DNA of 64,000 nt from Mariniflexile jejuense (GCF_042675665.1 NZ_JBHTJI010000001.1:372001-436000); one strand, 5' to 3'; positions 33,796-44,678 are shown, numbered from the stretch's first letter. Notes: generated by a model from the sequence alone, not told the origin. Numbers and translations: made by a program.

Positions 33796-33876
33796 GCGTT
33801 AGGGATAGTAGCGTAAAGCCCACAGCGAGGTACGAGCGAGGACTTGCAGCGTATAGCCCGACCCTTGTGGTAACGC
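33796..33876 (-). repeat. Palindromic intergenic element, copy 2 (81 bp)
   Basis: Read on the minus strand it begins GCGTTACC and ends TCCCTAACGC, with internal blocks GGGTCGGGC, CAAGTCC and TCGCTGTGGGCTTT. Copy 3 (55126-55207, plus strand) shares all these blocks in the same order. GC-rich compared with its flanks. It fills most of the gap between two convergent genes. Confidence 0.85.
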
Positions 33877-33886
33877 ACAAAAATAG

Positions 33887-35029
33887 CTATTCGTTTTTAG
33901 CTTGAAACTTGAAAAATGCACGAGATACGGGTATAAACATTAAACCCAATATTATAAAAACTATAAACGCCCGCTGCAAGTTAAAAGCATGCGCCAAATA
34001 GCCAATTAACGGTGGTCCAATAAGCATGCCTACTATTCCATAGGTTGTAACAATAGATACTGCCATGCCTGGTGAGTATTTTTTTGATGTGCCTGCCAAT
34101 GATAAAGTTACAGGAAAAATTGCAGCAGTGCCAAAACCTACAAAACAAAAACCTAACAATGCAGGCCAGAAAAACGGAAATAAAACAGCTATTAATATAC
34201 CTGATGCTATTAAAACAGAACTTAAAATATACATTTTTTGTAAACCAATTACGCCAACTAACTTATCGCAGAAAAAGCGTGATAATGCCATGGTAGTCAT
34301 AAACATTAAGTAACCATAGGTAAATACATCTTCGTTTACTACTTCTTTAAAATATACACCACTCCAATCGAACATACCGCCTTCGCAAATAGCTCCAAAA
34401 AATATTAAAATACCTAAATACAAAATAAATGGGTCTGGTTTACCCATTATTAATTTGTTTCCAGTAGTTGATTTATCATCTTTTATGGTGAATTTATAAG
34501 TTATTATTGCCAACATTAAACCAAATATTGAAATACTAAGTAAATGTATTTGCATAGAAATACCCATTTTTACCATTAAAGTTGAAAATGCAACACCTAA
34601 TAAACCACCTGTACTCCATAAACCATGAAACGCACCAACTACTCGCTTTTCAAACTTTTTTTGGAGCGTAATAGATTGTGTATTTACTGAAATATTTAAA
34701 ATACGCATGCAAAATGAAAATAGGCAAACTGATAATACCAACAAAAAAGGGGTTGTTGCAAAACCTATTAATGCTAATGCTATTGAAAAAAACACAAAGG
34801 ATACCATTAACGGCACGCGACTATCAAATTTTGAAACTAACCAACCTGAAATAGGAAGTCCAATAAGTGAACTTATTGGCATTGCCAGAAGAATTGTACC
34901 TAGCTGTGCATCGTTAAAATTGAAATTTTCTTTTATGGTTGGAATACGTGATGCCCATGAAGCAAAACAAATGCCTGATAGAAAAAAATATATACTTAGT
35001 GCAATGCGTTGTTTTTGCTTTAACTCCAT
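33887..35029 (-). CDS. Major facilitator superfamily transporter
   Basis: A 380-residue integral membrane protein with 12 hydrophobic helices. It has the MFS pattern ASRIPTIKENFNFNDAQLGTILLAMPISSLIG and PISGWLVSKFDSRVPL (the A-like motif between helices 2 and 3), and FHGLWSTGGLLGVAFS. It resembles the YbjJ/FucP-like group of sugar or drug permeases. The substrate is unknown. A -7 box TATTTTTG lies at 35058-35065. Confidence 0.9.
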   Translation of the reverse strand: MELKQKQRIALSIYFFLSGICFASWASRIPTIKENFNFNDAQLGTILLAMPISSLIGLPISGWLVSKFDSRVPLMVSFVFFSIALALIGFATTPFLLVLSVCLFSFCMRILNISVNTQSITLQKKFEKRVVGAFHGLWSTGGLLGVAFSTLMVKMGISMQIHLLSISIFGLMLAIITYKFTIKDDKSTTGNKLIMGKPDPFILYLGILIFFGAICEGGMFDWSGVYFKEVVNEDVFTYGYLMFMTTMALSRFFCDKLVGVIGLQKMYILSSVLIASGILIAVLFPFFWPALLGFCFVGFGTAAIFPVTLSLAGTSKKYSPGMAVSIVTTYGIVGMLIGPPLIGYLAHAFNLQRAFIVFIILGLMFIPVSRAFFKFQAKNE

Positions 35030-35057
35030 TATTGTTACTAATCTATTTTATAAAGTG

Positions 35058-35065
35058 CAAAAATA
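35058..35065 (-). promoter_or_regulatory. Putative -7 box TATTTTTG for the MFS gene
   Basis: Minus-strand match to TAnnTTTG, 29 bp before the ATG at 35029. No clear -33 element. Confidence 0.45.
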
Positions 35066-35099
35066 GTGTAACAGGTTTATTTTTTCTATTAATTTTATG

Positions 35100-36086
35100 T
35101 TAATCGTGAACTGGACTTTGTGTACAAGGGCAATTGCTAAGACCTTGTAAAAACTCTAAACCAATGGTAATAACGTGTGTACCAGAGTTAAAGCCAGATA
35201 ATTCATTGGCTGTTACTTGGTAGGCATATCCAAAATAAAAGATATCTTTTTTAAAACCTACCATAGGACCAACATTTAAAGGCTTCATAAACTGGTCGTT
35301 AAGAAAACGATATGATACACCTGCCCAAAAATAATCTTCATCTCTGTTATATTTTCTAAACTTAAAATTTACGTCGGTACTTGATCGTTTATCACTACTA
35401 AACATTTGATAAAACACAGAAGGTTCAAATTCTAAACCACTTTTTTTAGGACCTCTAAAGGTATAACCAGAATAAATTTGATAATTAAGTATTAAACTTG
35501 GTTCTGCTTTTCTTATACCTTCATCAATTTTTTTATCTAAAAGGTTATTAGCATTAAAACTAGCAAAAAATCCTTTGTTTCTATATAATAATCCAACGTC
35601 GAAATTGTTGTTGGAAGTTCGTCTATCGTCAGTAATACCTGGATCTACGTATGGTGAACCATTATTTAAGTTATAGCTTTCAAATTTACTAATATCGATT
35701 CTAAAATTATTTAAGTTATAAGAAATACCAAATGATAAATATTGTTTTGAATAATAATCTAATATAAGATGATGCGCAAAAGAAAATTTAGCACCAGTTT
35801 GAAGGGTAAATCCATTTTTGTCATTATAAAAAGAAACACCAACACCTGTTCTATCGGCAATTCTAACATCGGCATAAAACGATTGGTTGTCGGGTGCATC
35901 TTTAATACCAACCCATTGTGTTAATGCATTGCCTCTAATTTTTAAATTATCACCAATACCTGCATAAGTAGGTGAAACCACAAAATTATTATCTGCTAAA
36001 TATTGTGTAAAAACAGGTAAATTCAACTCTTGTCCATAGCTTGTTGCTATAGCTAAGAATAGTAGATATATGATTAATTTCTTCAT
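35100..36086 (-). CDS. Type IX secretion system membrane protein, PorP/SprF family
   Basis: A 328-residue outer-membrane protein. From the ATG at 36086 (MKKLIIYLLFLAIATSYGQ) it has a signal peptide followed by the PorP/SprF opening PVFTQYLADNNFVVSPTYAGIGDNLKIRGNALTQWVGIKDAP. Beta-strand-rich repeats run to the end (VITIGLEFLQG). SprF-type proteins attach or secrete partner SprB-like adhesins through the T9SS. It follows the 2744-residue SprB-like gene by 33 bp on the same strand, the standard pair arrangement. A longer frame from 36116 adds no signal-peptide logic and was rejected. Confidence 0.93.
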   Translation of the reverse strand: MKKLIIYLLFLAIATSYGQELNLPVFTQYLADNNFVVSPTYAGIGDNLKIRGNALTQWVGIKDAPDNQSFYADVRIADRTGVGVSFYNDKNGFTLQTGAKFSFAHHLILDYYSKQYLSFGISYNLNNFRIDISKFESYNLNNGSPYVDPGITDDRRTSNNNFDVGLLYRNKGFFASFNANNLLDKKIDEGIRKAEPSLILNYQIYSGYTFRGPKKSGLEFEPSVFYQMFSSDKRSSTDVNFKFRKYNRDEDYFWAGVSYRFLNDQFMKPLNVGPMVGFKKDIFYFGYAYQVTANELSGFNSGTHVITIGLEFLQGLSNCPCTQSPVHD

Positions 36087-36119
36087 ATTAATATTTTTAC
36101 TTAGTGAATAACCCACTAA

Positions 36120-39100
36120 TTATCTGTAAAGCGTAAAATGCCCCACAAATTCTTTATCGTACTTTTTATCATTTAGTTTAACAACATACCAATAATCGCC
36201 TGTTGGTAATTCTTTACCATGATATTTACCATCCCATTTTTGTCCAACACCTAGTGTAGCCACTTTTCGTCCGTATCTATCAAAAATATTGAATGTTAAA
36301 TTGCCGTATTGTGATGCACAACCTGGACCCCATTGGTCTTGATTGCCATCGCCATTTGGTGTAAAATAATTAGGTATACACAAATCTATAAATTCAAAAT
36401 ACCCAGAAGCAGTTGCAAAACATCCATAACTATCGGTAACCGTAACTGTATACGTGGCAGATTCGTAAATTAAAAAGGTATTCGTGCTTCCGTAGGCTTC
36501 ACCATTAAGTGTGTATTCATAATCACCAGATCCTCCTGTGGCTACAGCTACAATTTCATTTAAACCACCATTGTTTAACACTAATGCTAACTGGCTGTAT
36601 GGTTCTATTTCAAAAGGTAATGTAGGTTTCTCACAACCATTAGTATGTCTTACTGTAATACTATGATTCGTTCCTGCTGGCACATCGGTAAATATGTTAC
36701 TGCTTTGATATGTACCACCATCTAACGAATAATCTAAATCGGATAAATTAACAGTACTAGCATCAACCGTTACGGTAACTGTATTAGTTGAAATGTTATT
36801 TTCACATCCAAAAACAACTGCAACCTCAGCATTAATTAATACAGATTCTGGGAAAGTAATATTCCATTCCGTTTCACAATCATTTGCATCTCTTACATAA
36901 ACAATGTGATCGCCACCGGGTAAATTAGTAAAATCGAACTGGGTTTGTGTTGCTGTTCCAGTTATGTATGTTCCATTAGCATCATCTAAAGCAACACTAT
37001 ATGGCATGTTTCCGCCTGAGATATCAATACTAAATTCGCCATTCATATCACCTGTACATACTTCAGGAATTATTGAATTTGGTACAATAGTTAGCACTAC
37101 AGGTAATGGTTCATCTATAACAAAGCTATAAAGTATATAACAACCTAATTCATCTTGCGCTATAGCTTGATAATTTCCAGGTGATAAATTTAAAAACGTT
37201 GATGATTCAAAAAATTGATCTAATCGCGGTGAAATAGCATACTTTATTATACCTGTTCCACCTGAAGCAGTAATTTCTAATTGACCATTATTTGTACCAG
37301 GACATGTAATATTTGTAGGCACAAAATTAGCTGTTAAAGGTGCTGAAGGTTCGGTAATAGTTACTTGTGCCGTTGTAGTTAAACAATCACCACTATCTAC
37401 ACGTACTTGATACGTTCCAATAGGAAGTTCTGTAAAAACACCTGGACTGTTTTGAACAGCACTAGGAATATTTACTCCAAAACTATTTTGTAATGTATAT
37501 ACATAACTACCTAAACCGCCTTGCGCTGTTGCAACAATTACACCAGTATTATCGCCAGCACAATTAATTGTTGCATTTGTAACATCTAAATTGACAGTTA
37601 AAGTTGGTAATGGATCAATTTTTATTTCATTTGATACAATAGCTGTACAACCATTGGCATCTCGCACATAATATTTATAGGTACCTGATGGTACTGAAAA
37701 AGTTGTAGAAGTTGTAAATGTTCCTAAAATAGTTGCAAATGAAGCAGTATCACTATAAGAATATAATCCTGTACCACCGGAGGCACTAAGTGTTAATGTA
37801 CTATTGGTTGTACACGTTTGCGATGTAGCTTTAACCAATGTAGATTGAATTTGTGTTGGTTGTGATATAATAATGTTTGGTGAAGTAAATTCACAATTAT
37901 AACCATCAGTAACTACCACATAATAAGTACCTACACCTAAGCCACCAAAAACGGGTGATGCTTGTGGACCGGATGACGTTACTGTTGGCGCAGACATGTG
38001 AAGCGTATAAGAATAATTACTTCCTTGTCCACCAGAAACCGCACTGGCTGTTATAGTAGCATTACTATCTCCAAAACAAGATAATAAAGTTGTATTTGCA
38101 GAAACCGCTGCAGTTATTGGTGTAGGTATTGTAAGTGTTAAATTACCCGTATCAATACATCCGCCAGAATCTCTAACGTTTACTGTATATGTACCTGCTG
38201 ATAAATTTCTAAATGTACCATTTGATGAATATGGTACTGAAACTGCACCAGTTAATTCATATTCGTAAGTGCCATAACCTCCCAAGGCTACAGCAGTTAT
38301 TGTTCCTTTATCGTCATCACAAGTTACGTTAGACGTTTCAGAAACAACCAAAGTTAATGGTGCTAATGGTGAAATAATAGTTGTTACGTTTGATGTTGCC
38401 GAACAAAACGGGCTTGCAGTTTCTGTAATAACAACCGTATAATTTCCTGCTGGAATTCCTGTAACTAATAACGGATTAGATGCTGTATTAGCAGAAACAA
38501 CACCAATTATTGACGTTCCTGAACTATTAAACACTTCATAATTATAAGCGCCTGAATACCCATTTACAGTTATTTCGAAAGTACCATCTGAATTTCCAAA
38601 ACACGTTACCGCAGTTGGCGAGCCAATAGATACTACAGGAAGTGTAGCTGATGGCATAAACACAGAAACATCTGTTGTACATAATGTACTATTGTCTATC
38701 ATTGTTACAGTATAAGTACCTGATGGTACGCCAGAAATAATGTTTCCTGTAATGCTTATTGTAGCAGGGTTTGGACTTATAGTGTAAGTATAAGTGCCAG
38801 AACCTCCAGAACCTGCTAAGGTAATTACACCATCATCATCATTACAAGTTGTTAATGTTGTAACTGTTGGTGTTAATTGTAACGGTGCAACAATATCTAT
38901 TATTTCTAAATTTCCACAGCCATTAGCGTCTCGAACTTCAACAGTATGTGTTCCAGAAGCTAAATTTGATATTGTAAATGGTGCTGTTCTTGTTTGAAAC
39001 ACACCACCATCTATACTGTAACTATACGGCGCTATTCCTGTAGTTGTTAATGCAACATCTATAGCAAAATTACCTTCAGTTACAGTACATTGATTATTTA

Positions 39101-42100
39101 ATGTTGCCGTAATTACTGGTGTAGGATCTGATGGCAATACAACAACTGGTGTAGTTTTTATACAGCCATAGGCATCTTTTACGTGTACATAATAACTATT
39201 CGCATTAACATTAAATGTATTTACAGAAGCCCAAGATGGGTCTGTTACTGTTGGTGCAACTGCCGATGTAGTAATTTGATATAAATAAGGCGCTGTTCCA
39301 TCTCTAGCAATAGCACTAATTACTCCAGATGCTGGATTACAATTTGCATTTTTTACTACTGAAGCAGTAATACTTAAATCGATAGCAGATTCTGTAATAT
39401 TAAAAGGAACAGTTACCACACTACAACCTAAATTTGGGCCTGTAGTTTCTCTTACTAAAACAAAATATGTTCCAAACGGTAATGCACCTGCATTTGTTAT
39501 TGATAAAGATCCACCCGCAGGAACAACACCTGTTCCAGTAATACCTGTTGGTGTTGTTGCTAATGAATCCCATATTTCATAAACTATACTTGTAGGTATT
39601 CCATATGTACTGTTAATTGTAAATGACACATTTCCATCACTACTACCTACACAAGTTATATTGTTAGATGTTAGTGCTGTTGTTGTTAAGGTTGAATTGG
39701 TTGGTATAGGTGCTGTTGCAGTTTGGTAATAACTACAATTTGTTGCGTCATCATAAACTATAAATGTATAAGTAACACCTGGTGTTAACCCTGTAAATGT
39801 TGCTTTTTTACTACCCAATGCATCTTCAGGAATCCATGTTCCAACTGGATTTGGATATACTGAACTTGGACCATGATATATACTAAAATAAAATGGACCT
39901 ACACTAGCCAGAGCAGTACCAATACTTACTTCTGCTTCACCTCCAGTAATACAATCTGCTGTAGTGTTTATTACAATATCTAAATTGTTTGGTGGTGAGG
40001 CCACTAAAACATCTTGAATTAAAACAGAACAACCATTAGCATCAACTACATTTATTTGATACAATCCAAAATCAACAACATCAAAAGTTACAGATGTTGT
40101 TCCAGATGAATTAAGTTCTGAAGCTGCATAACCATTTGTTCCTGTTACAAAATAATTATAAGGCGCTGTACCACCAGTAACATTATCTATAATAACTGAA
40201 CCTTTTGATACACCAAAAATTGGGTCACAGCTTATATCTACCGCATGATAATTTACCAATACCTGTGTAGGCTCAGCAATTATAATTGTTGCTGTATCTT
40301 GGCAAGACTTAGAATCGGTTAACGTTATTGTATAACTTCCAGCTGGTAATCCAGATGTTTGTGTACCATAATTTGTACCTGTTGTATCATTATTTACATT
40401 AATTACAAAAGGTGGTGTACCAACTGCATTATTAATAGTTACTTGTATAGCACCATAAGATTCTCCAAAACATAAATTTGGCGTTGAAGTTACCGAACTT
40501 ATTTCTGGTAATGAAATGGCATTAACCGTTTGCACACTTGACTCTGCAGTACAGTTATTAGCATCTGTTATTCTAAATTGATATGCTCCTGGGTTTGGTG
40601 TTGTATATGTAAATGGTGAAGTTGTAGTTCCTAATGTACTATATGTACCTCCATTTATTGATACTGCATACGTAAATGGTGAAACACCACCTGAAAAACT
40701 TCCTGTTATAACAGCGTCTGGTGATGCTGTACAATCTAAGTCTTTTGTTAAAATTGTACTAATTGTTATTGGAACTAATGGCGCAATAGTGAACGATTCT
40801 GTGTAAGTACAATTATTAGCATCTCGCACTCTAAATGTATAAGTGTTTGGAGTTAATCCTGAAAACACATTTGAAGTTTGATATGCAGTTGCAGAACTTG
40901 CTGGTGCTATAATTTGATATTCCAAAGTACCAAAACCGCCTGTTGAAGTAACCGTTACTGTTGAAGTTACAGACGGACAACTTAAAGCAGTATTACTAAA
41001 ACTTAAATCTGTTGGTGGGTTTAAAGAATCTACCGTTACTGGTGCTGTGGCAAATGTACAGTTATTAGCATCTCGAATAGTAATTGTATAAGTACCATTC
41101 ACTAATCCTGAAAATGTTAATCCTGGTTGGAAGTTTACACCATCAATACTGTATGAATACGGTGCTGTACCTCCTGTAACACTAGATACTGTTATTACAC
41201 CGTTAGTTGTACATGTGTAAGGCGATGTTAATGTAGCTGTTCCAGAAATTGCTGTAGCAGTTGTAATTGTTATTGTTTGTGGTGCTGTTGTACAAACATC
41301 TGTTCCAATACTGTATTGAACAACAACATCATAAGTGCCAGCTGCTAATCCTGTAAATGCTGGTGAATTAAAATATGTTACACCATTATCTATACTATAC
41401 ATTAAACTGTTGCCATTGGCATTAGTTACATTAATTCCAATAGCACCAACATTACCAGCATCTGAACACAAAATATCTGACTTAACAATATTGAAATCTG
41501 GCGCAGGTGTTGCAGCAACTGTTATAGACGTATCGGCAGAACAGTTATTAGAATCTACAACGGTAATATTATAAACACCTGCTGTTGTAACTTCTATTAT
41601 AGGTGTACTTTGAAAAACTGTTGTACTATTCACAAAATAATAATATGGTGGCGTACCACCTACTGGATATACTGTAATTTCACCATCTGTACAAGTTAAC
41701 GGTTTTGTAAGTGCCGAAGTAGCTGTTAATAATGGAGGATTTATAATTTCAATATCACCTGTAAAAACACAACCATCTTCCGTAGAAACATTAACAGTAT
41801 ACGTTCCTGGGTTAAGGTTAGCAAATGTATAATCATTATTAGTTATTGGTCCTACACTATTTATTAACGTTGCACCTTGGTAAATTGAAAAGAAATATTG
41901 CGGACGCACATCATTAGCTGCAATTACAACACTACCTTGTTCGCCATTACAATAAGGTTGTGTAACGATGGTTGAAACTGTAAAATCGCGTTGTCTTATT
42001 TGTACATCTGGTACCGAAAAAATACATGGGTTTGGTGAAACACCAATTTGTCTAACATACACAGAATATAAGTTTGGAGATGTTATAGTAAATACATTGC

Positions 42101-44354
42101 TTGATTGATAATTTACATTATCAATACTATATTCATATCCACTTGGCACACCTCCAACTGTAATTTGACCAGGTGTTGTACAGTAAATATCTCTAGAAGT
42201 TACGGTTGGCACTAATAAGTTTTCATAAACATTAAAGTAAAACTGATTAAAACAACCACCAGTATAATTCATTGTTAACCTATATTGTCCTGCTGTGTCA
42301 GCCATAAAATTTGGTCCTGTTGCTACTTGATTCCAAGTACATGCAGGATTTTCATTGGCACAATCTTCTTCTGTAACAGCTGCACAACTCGCTTCATCTA
42401 ATTTTTCCCAAATCATGGATGATGTATCGGTGATGTTAGTTTGAATGAAACGAGAATCATTCGCGCCACAAAGGAATATATTAGGTAGTAATTTCCCATC
42501 ATTTGGACATGTTACAACTTCATCTGCAAAAGGAATTACTGGGTTTGTAACACCAGCACCAAAAGTAACTACATTAAACACTTGATCGGTAGATTGACAA
42601 GGTGCAACAGCGGTATTATGAACGTAATAAGTACCTGGAGTTGTAACAGTAATAGATTGTGTATTTCCAATAACCGGTGTTCCTGTTGGGCTAGTAGACC
42701 ATGAATAAGCATCATAACCACTACCAGCTGTTAATACGGTACTAGCACCACATAAAATAACGTCTTCAGTAAACGTACAATCATTTAAATCGGCTAAAAA
42801 GTTAGTGGCTCCAGGTGTTAATAAACATCCTGTATTACTGTTATAACTTGGATCATCTGATATTACAAAATCTGGATTTATGGTTCCTTTATAAGTTGCA
42901 TAAGCCTGATTATCAATATTATTTGAACAAGCATCACTAAGTAAACTACAAGTTGAAACTACTGTTACTTTAAAACGAATTTCAGAAACAGGATCGTTTT
43001 CTTCTACAACAGAAGGATCTATTCTAAAAATAAGTTCTCGTGTTGTAGGATTATAACTTTGCACTGTAACGCCTGCTGGTAAAATTCCAATATCGGCAGG
43101 ATAATTAAATACCACATTTGTTGGTAAAATATCTCGAATGGTTAAATCGGTTGCATCATCGTTTCCTGTGTTTTGAAAACCAATGGTATAATACAATTCA
43201 TCACCCAAATCAACTACTTGTCCTCCAATATCATTCCCAAAAACATCTTCAACAATTTTTGTAAGTACAATGTTTGGTGCTATAATTTCTATTGCAAAGG
43301 CACTAAAATAATAATAGTAAATATCTAAATTACTACCCAAACTTATGGTTGCTGATGTTGCACCATTAGCTATTAATGTGTTACCCGCATTGGGTATATT
43401 TATAATTCCTGCATCAAAACCTAGAGTATTAGAACCATTTGGTACTCTTGCTGTAAAAAGCTCTGGCGTATTTGTAATTGGATCTATAATTGAAACGGTA
43501 CTATTAAAAAAGTTATTACCTGGTCTAATAACAGTACCTGCATTATTTGTAGCGCTAATAGTTGTGCCGTTTAATCTTAAATAATCACCTGTATAGCTTC
43601 TATCACCTTCAATGGTACTAAAAGCAAACTTAGCTCTTACTGGGCCTACAGGTATTGTTCTGAAGCCAGAAACAGGAAATGTTTCATTAATTGTACTTGT
43701 TATTTTGGTAAAACCATCAAAAGATGTAATGTATTTGCTAGGAAGCAATGGATCTTCATAAATCACAAAAAGTGACCAACCTGCCGATAGACCTTCAGAA
43801 TTTGGGCGAGCTCCAACTAATGATGAAATATTTGCTACTGCATAAGTACCTTCGGGATTTGGCAATGCTGTAAGTAAACTAGTAACATCGTGGTAATAAG
43901 CGTAACTATTTGAATTATTATTATTTGAAGCGTTTTGAAAATAAATTTGAGTACCCGTAATATCAACATAACTGCCTCCAGGCACTTTAAATTTAATATT
44001 GCCCATTGGTGTAGGACCATTAACAACTGCACTCCAATAAAGTCCTGCATAAACTATTTTGTAACAGTTAACATCATTAGGTACATCTAAATCTGCACTA
44101 CTAGAATTAAAAGTACTGCTGTCTCCATCAATATCTACATGTACTGCAGCATTTATTCTGTCATTAGTATCTGTACCATTGTATGGATTTGAAACGTGTA
44201 TTCCAACATTGCTATTTCCAATTAAAAGCATATCGCCTTTAATAGCTTCATCATATCTTGGTATAAAAGGAACAAGATTTTGCCCCATTACACTACCAGA
44301 ACATAAAGCAAAAAATAAAATAATAAGTAGGTTAGTAAAAGTAGTTTTTTTCAT
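36120..44354 (-). CDS. Giant SprB-repeat surface protein with T9SS type B sorting domain
   Basis: A 2744-residue exported protein. Signal peptide MKKTTFTNLLIILFFALCSGSVMGQ. The N-terminal region (about 30-350) is beta-rich and includes YKIVYAGLYWSAVVNG. A DUF11-like domain lies at about 357-470 (DLGDELYYTIGFQNTGNDDATDLTIRDILP). Roughly 1900 residues of tandem SprB-type Ig-like repeats follow, about 80-90 residues each and centred on phrases like GTAPYSYSIDG, GTYTITIRDANNC. The C-terminal gliding-motility/T9SS type B sorting domain has PNYFTPNGDGNQDQWGP and FNIFDRYGRKVA. This is the architecture of gliding adhesin SprB, though much shorter than the F. johnsoniae protein. It pairs with the PorP/SprF gene downstream. 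Confidence 0.95.
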   Translation of the reverse strand: MKKTTFTNLLIILFFALCSGSVMGQNLVPFIPRYDEAIKGDMLLIGNSNVGIHVSNPYNGTDTNDRINAAVHVDIDGDSSTFNSSSADLDVPNDVNCYKIVYAGLYWSAVVNGPTPMGNIKFKVPGGSYVDITGTQIYFQNASNNNNSNSYAYYHDVTSLLTALPNPEGTYAVANISSLVGARPNSEGLSAGWSLFVIYEDPLLPSKYITSFDGFTKITSTINETFPVSGFRTIPVGPVRAKFAFSTIEGDRSYTGDYLRLNGTTISATNNAGTVIRPGNNFFNSTVSIIDPITNTPELFTARVPNGSNTLGFDAGIINIPNAGNTLIANGATSATISLGSNLDIYYYYFSAFAIEIIAPNIVLTKIVEDVFGNDIGGQVVDLGDELYYTIGFQNTGNDDATDLTIRDILPTNVVFNYPADIGILPAGVTVQSYNPTTRELIFRIDPSVVEENDPVSEIRFKVTVVSTCSLLSDACSNNIDNQAYATYKGTINPDFVISDDPSYNSNTGCLLTPGATNFLADLNDCTFTEDVILCGASTVLTAGSGYDAYSWSTSPTGTPVIGNTQSITVTTPGTYYVHNTAVAPCQSTDQVFNVVTFGAGVTNPVIPFADEVVTCPNDGKLLPNIFLCGANDSRFIQTNITDTSSMIWEKLDEASCAAVTEEDCANENPACTWNQVATGPNFMADTAGQYRLTMNYTGGCFNQFYFNVYENLLVPTVTSRDIYCTTPGQITVGGVPSGYEYSIDNVNYQSSNVFTITSPNLYSVYVRQIGVSPNPCIFSVPDVQIRQRDFTVSTIVTQPYCNGEQGSVVIAANDVRPQYFFSIYQGATLINSVGPITNNDYTFANLNPGTYTVNVSTEDGCVFTGDIEIINPPLLTATSALTKPLTCTDGEITVYPVGGTPPYYYFVNSTTVFQSTPIIEVTTAGVYNITVVDSNNCSADTSITVAATPAPDFNIVKSDILCSDAGNVGAIGINVTNANGNSLMYSIDNGVTYFNSPAFTGLAAGTYDVVVQYSIGTDVCTTAPQTITITTATAISGTATLTSPYTCTTNGVITVSSVTGGTAPYSYSIDGVNFQPGLTFSGLVNGTYTITIRDANNCTFATAPVTVDSLNPPTDLSFSNTALSCPSVTSTVTVTSTGGFGTLEYQIIAPASSATAYQTSNVFSGLTPNTYTFRVRDANNCTYTESFTIAPLVPITISTILTKDLDCTASPDAVITGSFSGGVSPFTYAVSINGGTYSTLGTTTSPFTYTTPNPGAYQFRITDANNCTAESSVQTVNAISLPEISSVTSTPNLCFGESYGAIQVTINNAVGTPPFVINVNNDTTGTNYGTQTSGLPAGSYTITLTDSKSCQDTATIIIAEPTQVLVNYHAVDISCDPIFGVSKGSVIIDNVTGGTAPYNYFVTGTNGYAASELNSSGTTSVTFDVVDFGLYQINVVDANGCSVLIQDVLVASPPNNLDIVINTTADCITGGEAEVSIGTALASVGPFYFSIYHGPSSVYPNPVGTWIPEDALGSKKATFTGLTPGVTYTFIVYDDATNCSYYQTATAPIPTNSTLTTTALTSNNITCVGSSDGNVSFTINSTYGIPTSIVYEIWDSLATTPTGITGTGVVPAGGSLSITNAGALPFGTYFVLVRETTGPNLGCSVVTVPFNITESAIDLSITASVVKNANCNPASGVISAIARDGTAPYLYQITTSAVAPTVTDPSWASVNTFNVNANSYYVHVKDAYGCIKTTPVVVLPSDPTPVITATLNNQCTVTEGNFAIDVALTTTGIAPYSYSIDGGVFQTRTAPFTISNLASGTHTVEVRDANGCGNLEIIDIVAPLQLTPTVTTLTTCNDDDGVITLAGSGGSGTYTYTISPNPATISITGNIISGVPSGTYTVTMIDNSTLCTTDVSVFMPSATLPVVSIGSPTAVTCFGNSDGTFEITVNGYSGAYNYEVFNSSGTSIIGVVSANTASNPLLVTGIPAGNYTVVITETASPFCSATSNVTTIISPLAPLTLVVSETSNVTCDDDKGTITAVALGGYGTYEYELTGAVSVPYSSNGTFRNLSAGTYTVNVRDSGGCIDTGNLTLTIPTPITAAVSANTTLLSCFGDSNATITASAVSGGQGSNYSYTLHMSAPTVTSSGPQASPVFGGLGVGTYYVVVTDGYNCEFTSPNIIISQPTQIQSTLVKATSQTCTTNSTLTLSASGGTGLYSYSDTASFATILGTFTTSTTFSVPSGTYKYYVRDANGCTAIVSNEIKIDPLPTLTVNLDVTNATINCAGDNTGVIVATAQGGLGSYVYTLQNSFGVNIPSAVQNSPGVFTELPIGTYQVRVDSGDCLTTTAQVTITEPSAPLTANFVPTNITCPGTNNGQLEITASGGTGIIKYAISPRLDQFFESSTFLNLSPGNYQAIAQDELGCYILYSFVIDEPLPVVLTIVPNSIIPEVCTGDMNGEFSIDISGGNMPYSVALDDANGTYITGTATQTQFDFTNLPGGDHIVYVRDANDCETEWNITFPESVLINAEVAVVFGCENNISTNTVTVTVDASTVNLSDLDYSLDGGTYQSSNIFTDVPAGTNHSITVRHTNGCEKPTLPFEIEPYSQLALVLNNGGLNEIVAVATGGSGDYEYTLNGEAYGSTNTFLIYESATYTVTVTDSYGCFATASGYFEFIDLCIPNYFTPNGDGNQDQWGPGCASQYGNLTFNIFDRYGRKVATLGVGQKWDGKYHGKELPTGDYWYVVKLNDKKYDKEFVGHFTLYR

Positions 44355-44543
44355 AGACGATTATTTTATTATTTCTTCTCTTGGGGGACAAAAGAAATAT
44401 TAATCATTGCTTAAAAACATTAAAAAACAAAGCTTTATTCTTACGTAAACAAAATTTTGTCTTAAAAAAATGTTTTTAAACGGTATAAATATCGTAAATT
44501 AATTTGGAAGAATACTATATAAAATCAACAAATAAAGCAATTT

Positions 44544-44619
44544 ATCGATGAAATAATACTTTAAGCTTTAATATTTACAAATTTTGTAGTACTTAAAATA
44601 CAATTTAAATCGTTGAAAT
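44544..44619. promoter_or_regulatory. Two direct repeats ATCGWTGAAAT upstream of the SprB-like gene
   Basis: ATCGATGAAAT (44544-44554) and ATCGTTGAAAT (44609-44619), 65 bp apart start to start and in the same orientation. A third copy, ATCGATGAAAT, lies upstream of the beta-helix gene at 50104-50114. Possible binding sites for a regulator of the T9SS locus. Confidence 0.4.
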
Positions 44620-44678
44620 GCAAAAGAATATTTTAAGTCTAAAAAAAAAATAGAATTGATGTAAGTATTTTTGGAAAG

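Noticed and set aside
36120..44354. Plus-strand frames within the SprB-like gene (for example 41335-41574, 43345-43584)
   Set aside because: They are shadows caused by the biased codon pattern of the Thr/Gly/Val-rich repeats, with no start context or family similarity.
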